Source of the DNA: Alkalicoccus luteus | Lineage (GTDB): Bacteria > Bacillota > Bacilli > Bacillales > Salisediminibacteriaceae | Direction: 5' to 3' (one strand) | DNA: 64,000 nt | NCBI GenBank assembly: GCA_052061695.1 | Contig: JBPZEY010000003.1 | In this document: in pieces, positions 59,472 through 64,000 of the stretch | Layout of the letters: each line of letters opens with the position of its first letter | Numbering within the stretch: position 1 is the stretch's first letter | Translations under genes and position numbers: made by a program | Notes under the pieces: generated by a model | Told to the model about the DNA's origin: nothing | Seen by the model: the letters and a program-made list of their open reading frames with translations, nothing else | Databases searched by the model: none

Positions 59472-60329
59472 TTATTTTATTTGCACTGCTTTACGTATGG
59501 AGGAGGGTTTTGACACGTCTTCTCTATTTGCATCCTGTAAGCTTTCTGCTATCCATGCTTCTAAAATGGTATTAAATAAATCAGGTGCTCGTAATGAAAA
59601 ACCATGACCTACGTCAGCTATCATTATCCCTTTGCTGTTCTCATTGCGATGAACCATTTCTTGCAAACTTGCCTTCATGATCGGTCTTTCTTTTTCACCG
59701 ACAGTAATGAGAAGGGATCCTTGAAAGGAACGAAATGATTCCGGCAGACGAAAGGACATGTTCTCTTCCATCACGTCAGCAAAAGCTGGCTTCGTCATCT
59801 GGCGGCTTTCCTGATAATACTGCTCATGCTGATCCTCCGGAAGGTACATGTGTGTCGCCTGCACCTTCGAAAAAGCTTTCCATTTCACTAATGGCAGAGC
59901 GTGCTTCATCAGCTGAGTGAGACAGCCTGCGAAAGGGACCGGTTTAACTAATGCACTATTGATCATCGCTGCATCAATCAGGGAAGGCTTCTTTTCAAGC
60001 ATGGAAATGACCACCTGTGCTCCTAACGAGAAGCCCACTACCACGACCTTCTTCTCTCTCCCTTTCCTCTTTATTAACTTCAGGCATTCATCGGCTGCCT
60101 CATCGATCGAAAAAAACGTGTACTGCTTACTTTTTCCATGCTGAGGAAGATCCGGTACAAGACAATGATAGCTATCCGCAAATTTTTCCAGCTGGGGTCT
60201 CCACATCCATCCGCTTACTCCGCCACCATGTAAAAACATAAGAAGGACTTCATGGTCTTCTCCACATTCTGTATAATGCACATCATTCACCCACTTCTCG
60301 CAATTCGGCCTTATGATACCATCATACAT
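59472..60329 (-). CDS. Alpha/beta hydrolase
   Basis: 285 residues if read from ATG 60329, which has no good ribosome site; GTG 60290 (VNDVHYTECG) is an alternative that matches usual family starts. Motifs: LMFLHGGGVSGWMWRP, PDLPQHGKS, nucleophile elbow VVGFSLGAQVV and His in IADVGHGFSLRAPDLF. Cytoplasmic hydrolase of unknown substrate; resembles the 3856 and 20450 proteins only at fold level. Confidence 0.83.
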   Translation of the reverse strand: MYDGIIRPNCEKWVNDVHYTECGEDHEVLLMFLHGGGVSGWMWRPQLEKFADSYHCLVPDLPQHGKSKQYTFFSIDEAADECLKLIKRKGREKKVVVVGFSLGAQVVISMLEKKPSLIDAAMINSALVKPVPFAGCLTQLMKHALPLVKWKAFSKVQATHMYLPEDQHEQYYQESRQMTKPAFADVMEENMSFRLPESFRSFQGSLLITVGEKERPIMKASLQEMVHRNENSKGIMIADVGHGFSLRAPDLFNTILEAWIAESLQDANREDVSKPSSIRKAVQIK

Positions 60330-60385
60330 GATTTTCCAGTTAACGTCTTTCTTCCCACTAGGGTAACCGATCGAGCGTTATCGAA

Positions 60386-60416
60386 TAAAAAAAGGCCGCA
60401 GTCCCAAAGACTGCAG
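60386..60416 (-). terminator. Intrinsic terminator of the 60438 gene
   Basis: GC-GCAGTC pairs with GACTGC-GC around CCAAA; on the minus strand CCTTTTTTTATT follows. Confidence 0.8.
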
Positions 60417-60437
60417 CAACGCTATGTATGAATGATG

Positions 60438-60680
60438 TTATGCCTGCCACTGCTGATAGTAGCCGCGGCCGTCAAACCGTTTAATGACCTCTTCGGTCCG
60501 CGGAGGATTTCCTTCTTTCCACTTAGCCGTGACCGAATAGCTCTCGTCCAGGCTGGAGATCGTGACGTGCTTTTTTGTTAGATCCATCTGAGCTGCTGCG
60601 AAGGCTTTCACTTCGTCCAGCACCGCATCACTGATAATCTGCGTTGTGCCTGTCCCGTAGTTAATTTTCCACGTTTGCAT
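60438..60680 (-). CDS. Hypothetical protein, 80 aa
   Basis: AGGGAG precedes ATG 60680. Soluble, with WKINYGTGTTQIISDAVLDE and KRFDGRGYYQQWQA as recognisable blocks, but no family known to me. Monocistronic with terminators on both sides. Confidence 0.65.
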   Translation of the reverse strand: MQTWKINYGTGTTQIISDAVLDEVKAFAAAQMDLTKKHVTISSLDESYSVTAKWKEGNPPRTEEVIKRFDGRGYYQQWQA

Positions 60681-60771
60681 GTGCTCCCTATCGCCCCTTT
60701 TACCATGCTGATTTTTGTTGCTACGTCATAAATACCCGCTCATGACAGGCTTAAAACCATTTTTAAAGAAA

Positions 60772-60801
60772 AAACCGGCGGAACCTTTACTCCGCCGGTT
60801 T
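60772..60801 (-). terminator. Intrinsic terminator of the 60807 gene
   Basis: AAACCGGCGGA and TCCGCCGGTTT pair around an eight-base loop; T-run on the minus strand follows. Confidence 0.88.
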
Positions 60802-60806
60802 ACCTC

Positions 60807-61748
60807 TTATTCACCCAGAGCGCTTCGAATCGCTTCTGTGTTGTGCTCCATCATGTCAATATACGAGCTGATGCCCGTATCGTCTGCCCCAATGCCGTCT
60901 GTGTAGAGCATCTCTTCATAGATCGGCACATCTGCATTGTCCGATACGGTTTCCATATAGTTCGGGCTTACGGTCGATTCCACAAAGACGTACGGAACCC
61001 CCCGCTCCTGCACCTCATCGACCATGCTGGAAATTTGCGAAGGCGTACCTTCTTCGTGCGAGTTCAGCTCCCAAATGCCTGCTGTATCAAAGTCATAGCG
61101 CTCGCCAAAGTACACGAGCGCATCTTCACTTATCGTCAAAAAGCGGTGCTCTTCCGGTACGACGGACAGCTCCTCTTCGATCCAGGCATCCAGCTCGCTG
61201 ATTTCGTCCACGTACGCTTCAGCATTGGCTTCAAAATCCGCTTCTGCATCCGGATTTAGCTCAATTAGCTTTTCTTTAATGTTTTCTACGTAAATCTCCA
61301 CGTTCTGCGGGTTGAGCCAGGCGTGAGGGTCCTCCGCGTCGGACTCTTCCAGTGCGATTCCGTTAATGCCTTCAGCCGTTTCCACCGCTTCTGTTTCAGA
61401 GGCATTGTCCATGAGCGACTGCAGCCAGGATTCCAGCCCCATGCCGTTTACGAAAAACGCTTCACTGTCCGCTACCGTCTGGAAGTTGCCGGGCGTCGGC
61501 TCGTGCTCCTCTGGTTCTTCACCGCGGGGAACGATATAGTCGACCTCGACGTGGTCCCCGCCGACCTGCTCGACAAAGTCAGCAATGACAGAAAAGCTGG
61601 CTGTTACCTGAAGCGTCTCGTCCGACGCCGCTTCAGCCTCGTTTGCATTGTTTTCATTTACCTCTTCTGCGTTCTCGTTGTTTTCTGATCCGCAGGCTGC
61701 TAGAAAAAGCACCCCTGTCGTCAATATTCCAACTTGTTTCATCATCAT
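60807..61748 (-). CDS. Metal-binding lipoprotein of a manganese/zinc ABC importer (MntA/TroA-like)
   Basis: 313 residues from the first of three ATGs after AAGGAGT. Lipobox LFLAAC, then an Asn/Glu linker. Metal ligands of the cluster A-I family: His in EEHEPTPGNF, His in DPHAWLNP, and later Glu/Asp in FVESTVSP and DGIGADDTG. No histidine-rich loop. An MntR-like box upstream favours manganese. No permease or ATPase gene is adjacent, so it must use components encoded elsewhere. Confidence 0.87.
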   Translation of the reverse strand: MMMKQVGILTTGVLFLAACGSENNENAEEVNENNANEAEAASDETLQVTASFSVIADFVEQVGGDHVEVDYIVPRGEEPEEHEPTPGNFQTVADSEAFFVNGMGLESWLQSLMDNASETEAVETAEGINGIALEESDAEDPHAWLNPQNVEIYVENIKEKLIELNPDAEADFEANAEAYVDEISELDAWIEEELSVVPEEHRFLTISEDALVYFGERYDFDTAGIWELNSHEEGTPSQISSMVDEVQERGVPYVFVESTVSPNYMETVSDNADVPIYEEMLYTDGIGADDTGISSYIDMMEHNTEAIRSALGE

Positions 61749-61814
61749 CAGACTCCTTTTTTCCACTGCCACATATTATGGCTTAACATAACTTATTTGT
61801 TTTTAGCTATAAAA

Positions 61815-61830
61815 GTTTCCCTTATGCAAA
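61815..61830 (-). promoter_or_regulatory. MntR-like operator
   Basis: Minus strand TTTGCATAAGGGAAAC closely matches the Bacillus MntR box (TTTGCCTTAAGGAAAC and the mntABCD version). It lies about 70 bases before the start of the metal-binding lipoprotein gene. Confidence 0.65.
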
Positions 61831-61964
61831 TCTAGGGTCATTCTACATGATGTACTCTGTGATGTCTATAGATAATCCTGTTTTATAGGTTGATGCTGAA
61901 CGTGCACACGCTGCTGCATAACGGCTAACCATCATACAACGCATATGATCAGTGCTAATAACAG

Positions 61965-61993
61965 AAAAAAACTTCCGCTGAAAACAGCAGAAG
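61965..61993 (-). terminator. Intrinsic terminator of the 62041 gene
   Basis: CTTC-GCTG pairs with CAGC-GAAG around AAAA; on the minus strand TTTTTTTCTG follows. Confidence 0.75.
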
Positions 61994-62040
61994 CAAACTC
62001 ATTCGTTCTGATGAAAATTAATTGGCCATAATGACACGCT

Positions 62041-62568
62041 TCACGTATTACGTTTTATATGCTGAAGCCGTCTTTCAGCATCATCGAGCACGCTTTCAAG
62101 CTTTACGGCGAGCGCCGTCTGCGGAATATGGATCGATGCTTCAGCTCCGGTCAGCTCCCGATTCAATGAGAGCAGCGCAGCTTTTCGCTTCGACATTCTC
62201 TGTTCCAGGCCGCTGGTTTCGTTGAGCCGGACACCGAGAAAGCGCTGACCGCCGTATGTAAAAATGAACATCGAATCTACCTCGCTCCAGTAGACGCGGC
62301 CTGCTCCGACAGCGGATGCCTGATCCACGAAGCCTTCCGAGTCGAGGATGACGGCCGGCTTTTTGATCATCAGCCGTTTTGCCGCATAAAGGCCTGCTAA
62401 GGTGAAAAACGGAACGCCGATCCAAAAGACGAGCACTTCTGTCAAAAGCGTCAAACCAATCTCCGGGCTGAGATAGAAAAATATCCCTGCTGCCAAAAAC
62501 AGCCATGCACCCAAACTTAGAAGCACGAGCTTCGTTTTTGCATGGTAAATGACCACCTCTTTTTCCAT
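62041..62568 (-). CDS. STM3941-like membrane protein, 175 aa
   Basis: Two helices (residues about 13-30 and 40-63) followed by a PH-like soluble domain (ILDSEGFVDQASAVGAGRVY, WSEVDSMFIFTYGGQRFLGV). This order matches the STM3941 family of bacterial proteins with unknown function. AGGAAG lies before ATG 62568 at rather long spacing. Confidence 0.78.
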   Translation of the reverse strand: MEKEVVIYHAKTKLVLLSLGAWLFLAAGIFFYLSPEIGLTLLTEVLVFWIGVPFFTLAGLYAAKRLMIKKPAVILDSEGFVDQASAVGAGRVYWSEVDSMFIFTYGGQRFLGVRLNETSGLEQRMSKRKAALLSLNRELTGAEASIHIPQTALAVKLESVLDDAERRLQHIKRNT

Positions 62569-62624
62569 CCTGACTCACTTCCTCTCTTTTCCATTGTAGT
62601 GTAATCGTTCATTCTTTTTTACAA

Positions 62625-62639
62625 TCGTAACGATTATGA
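62625..62639. promoter_or_regulatory. Zur-like operator
   Basis: TCGTAACGATTATGA fits the Bacillus Zur box TCGTAATNATTACGA with one change in the second half. A further TCGTAACGAT on the minus strand near 62684-62693 may be a second half site. It lies before the zinc-binding lipoprotein gene. Confidence 0.65.
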
Positions 62640-62713
62640 TTTACAAATCGACTTGTTTTCCGTATACTACAGGTTGAGTAAAACGGAATCGTTACGAAAG
62701 GGGTATGGAACCA

Positions 62714-63874
62714 ATGAGAAAAACAAAACTGTCGGCCATTGTGCTTTCGGCTGTGTTCTTAGCAGCCTGCGGCAACAATGAGGCTGCGGAGAATAATACG
62801 AACAACGTCGAAGAGAATAACAACACTGCCGCGACGAATGAAGAGGAAAACGAGGCCGCCGAGAATCAGGATCCGATTACGGTGAAAACAACGCTCTTCC
62901 CGCTTGAGTATTTTGCTCAGGAAATTGGCGGTGACTACGTAGAAGTTGAAAACATCGTCCCAGCTGGAGCGGATGCACATACGTTTGAACCTTCCTCGAG
63001 TCAGATGATCGACATCGCAGAAGCGGATCTGTTCATTTATAACGGAGTCGATTTCGAAGGTTTCACAGAAAACGTGCAGGATGTCGTTGACGGTCAAAAT
63101 GTCGAAATGGTCACAGCCTCTGAAGGAATCGATCTGATTTCATACAGCCACGGCATTGATGACGATCATGACCACGACCACGATGACAACGATCATGGCC
63201 ATAATCACGATGATAACAACGACGATCATGATCACGACCATGAAGATAACGACCATGGACACAATGATGATGGCAATAACGATGAACATAACCATGATGA
63301 TAATAATCATGACGATCATGGTCATGAGGATGACCACGATCACAGCCACGGCGATGTAGATCCGCACGTATGGCTTGATCCGAAGCGTGCTGCTGAACAG
63401 GCAGAAAACATTAAAAACGCGCTGAGCGAAGCGAATCCGGATGCCGCTGATGCGTTTGAAGAAAATTACGAGGAGCTGCTGACGCAGTTTGAAGAGCTGG
63501 ATGAGCAGTTTGTCGAGCTTTCTGAGAATATGACGCAGGACATCATCGTCGTTTCCCACGCCGGCTATGGCTACTGGGAAGAAGAGTATGGGATCCGTCA
63601 GCTAGGTATTGCCGGACTCTCCCCTTCTAACGAACCGTCCATTCAGCAAATGGAAGAAACGATTGAATTTATGGAAGACAATGATATTAACTACGTGATG
63701 TTCGAGCAGAACATTCCGGAAAATATTACAGAAACCGTTCGTGAGCAGGTCGGCGCAGAATCACTGGAGCTGCATAACCTCGAATCACTGACGGAAGAGG
63801 AGGAAGCAGAAGGCGCTTCTTACTTTACGATTATGGAACAAAATCTGGAGACGCTGAATACGGCATTACGCTAA
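62714..63874 (+). CDS. Zinc ABC importer substrate-binding lipoprotein (ZnuA/AdcA-like) with histidine-rich loop
   Basis: 386 residues from ATG 62714, ten bases after AAAGGGG; ATG 62705 is too close. Lipobox VFLAAC. Metal ligands: His in GADAHTFEPSS, His in DVDPHVWLDP, His in VVSHAGYGYW and a late Glu/Asp. Between residues about 145 and 217 is a long His/Asp/Asn loop (more than 30 His) as in zinc-specific members. With the Zur-like box this makes zinc the likely substrate. The permease and ATPase are not next to it; a terminator follows. Confidence 0.92.
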   Translation: MRKTKLSAIVLSAVFLAACGNNEAAENNTNNVEENNNTAATNEEENEAAENQDPITVKTTLFPLEYFAQEIGGDYVEVENIVPAGADAHTFEPSSSQMIDIAEADLFIYNGVDFEGFTENVQDVVDGQNVEMVTASEGIDLISYSHGIDDDHDHDHDDNDHGHNHDDNNDDHDHDHEDNDHGHNDDGNNDEHNHDDNNHDDHGHEDDHDHSHGDVDPHVWLDPKRAAEQAENIKNALSEANPDAADAFEENYEELLTQFEELDEQFVELSENMTQDIIVVSHAGYGYWEEEYGIRQLGIAGLSPSNEPSIQQMEETIEFMEDNDINYVMFEQNIPENITETVREQVGAESLELHNLESLTEEEEAEGASYFTIMEQNLETLNTALR

Positions 63875-63912
63875 ACGATGCGGGGCTGTCTAAAAAGCTC
63901 TTCTTGAAACAA

Positions 63913-63948
63913 AAAGCGGTGCCGGATATGTCCGGTACCGCTTTTTTT
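63913..63948 (+). terminator. Intrinsic terminator of the zinc-binding lipoprotein gene
   Basis: AAAGCGGT-CCGGA pairs with TCCGG-ACCGCTTT, then a run of eight T. Confidence 0.92.
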
Positions 63949-64000
63949 TGGAATGAAATGAGAAAAAGACAAAAAAATAGCAGAAATCCGAGCGGCCTTC

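Noticed and set aside
63160..63355. Tandem-repeat or CRISPR-like look of the His/Asp stretch
   Set aside because: Low-complexity coding sequence for a metal-binding loop, without fixed repeat-spacer length.
63140..63559. Minus-strand hydrophobic 139-codon frame
   Set aside because: It is the mirror of the histidine-rich loop of the zinc-binding lipoprotein (His/Asp codons read as Met/Val/Ile).

Overview
The window looks like chromosome of a moderately halophilic or alkaliphilic member of the Bacillaceae. Reasons: AGGAGG-type ribosome binding sites, several GTG/TTG starts, many single-gene units closed by intrinsic terminators, very acidic secreted lipoproteins (Glu/Asp rich), and typical Bacillus families (EcsAB, BsuPI-like lipoproteins, DUF1992, lmo0937-like and TIGR04104-like small proteins, CcpA-, MntR- and Zur-like operator sites). 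No rRNA, tRNA, CRISPR array or intact insertion sequence was seen.

Layout. 0-11.4 kb: housekeeping and accessory genes (HIT protein, phospholipase D-like protein, DapA-family lyase, LysE exporter, hydrolases, methyltransferase, amidase, epimerase), several micropeptides and one decayed gene. 11.45-14.18 kb: a strikingly AT-rich island with a reverse transcriptase and a SLATT-type membrane protein, preceded by a leader that can fold into a closed multi-hairpin RNA; this is the best candidate for an anti-phage system. 14.2-22.7 kb: GNAT, penicillin-binding-like serine hydrolase, RDD protein, membrane proteins of unknown role, LysM protein. 22.7-26.9 kb: repeat element A, a type II P-type ATPase and a ZIP-like protein. 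27-36 kb: mostly minus-strand small membrane proteins and lipoproteins, a zinc-peptidase-like protein, a decayed lipoprotein, and a macrolide phosphotransferase preceded by what looks like a translational attenuator. 36-44.7 kb: an aromatic amino acid hydroxylase broken by one in-frame TGA, repeat element B, lipoproteins, amidohydrolase and SDR. 44.7-48.2 kb: lipoprotein, ecsAB, repeat element C, NifU-N-like and BsuPI proteins.

48.2-53.0 kb is a complete dihydroxyacetone catabolic unit (dhaK-dhaL-dhaM-glpP, minus strand) just downstream of its likely activator, a sigma-54-dependent regulator with an N-terminal HPr-like domain. A textbook -24/-12 promoter and a cre-like site lie between the regulator and dhaK, so PTS status, CcpA and sigma-54 probably all act on this pathway. 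53.3-64 kb: a solitary DnaD-like replication protein, a relic flanked by imperfect IS-type inverted repeats and duplicated terminators, small proteins, an S41 peptidase and two orphan metal-binding lipoproteins, one with an MntR-like box and one with a Zur-like box and a histidine-rich loop.

All calls come from reading the sequence; family names are from memory of motifs and no database search was possible. Start codons were chosen by Shine-Dalgarno spacing.
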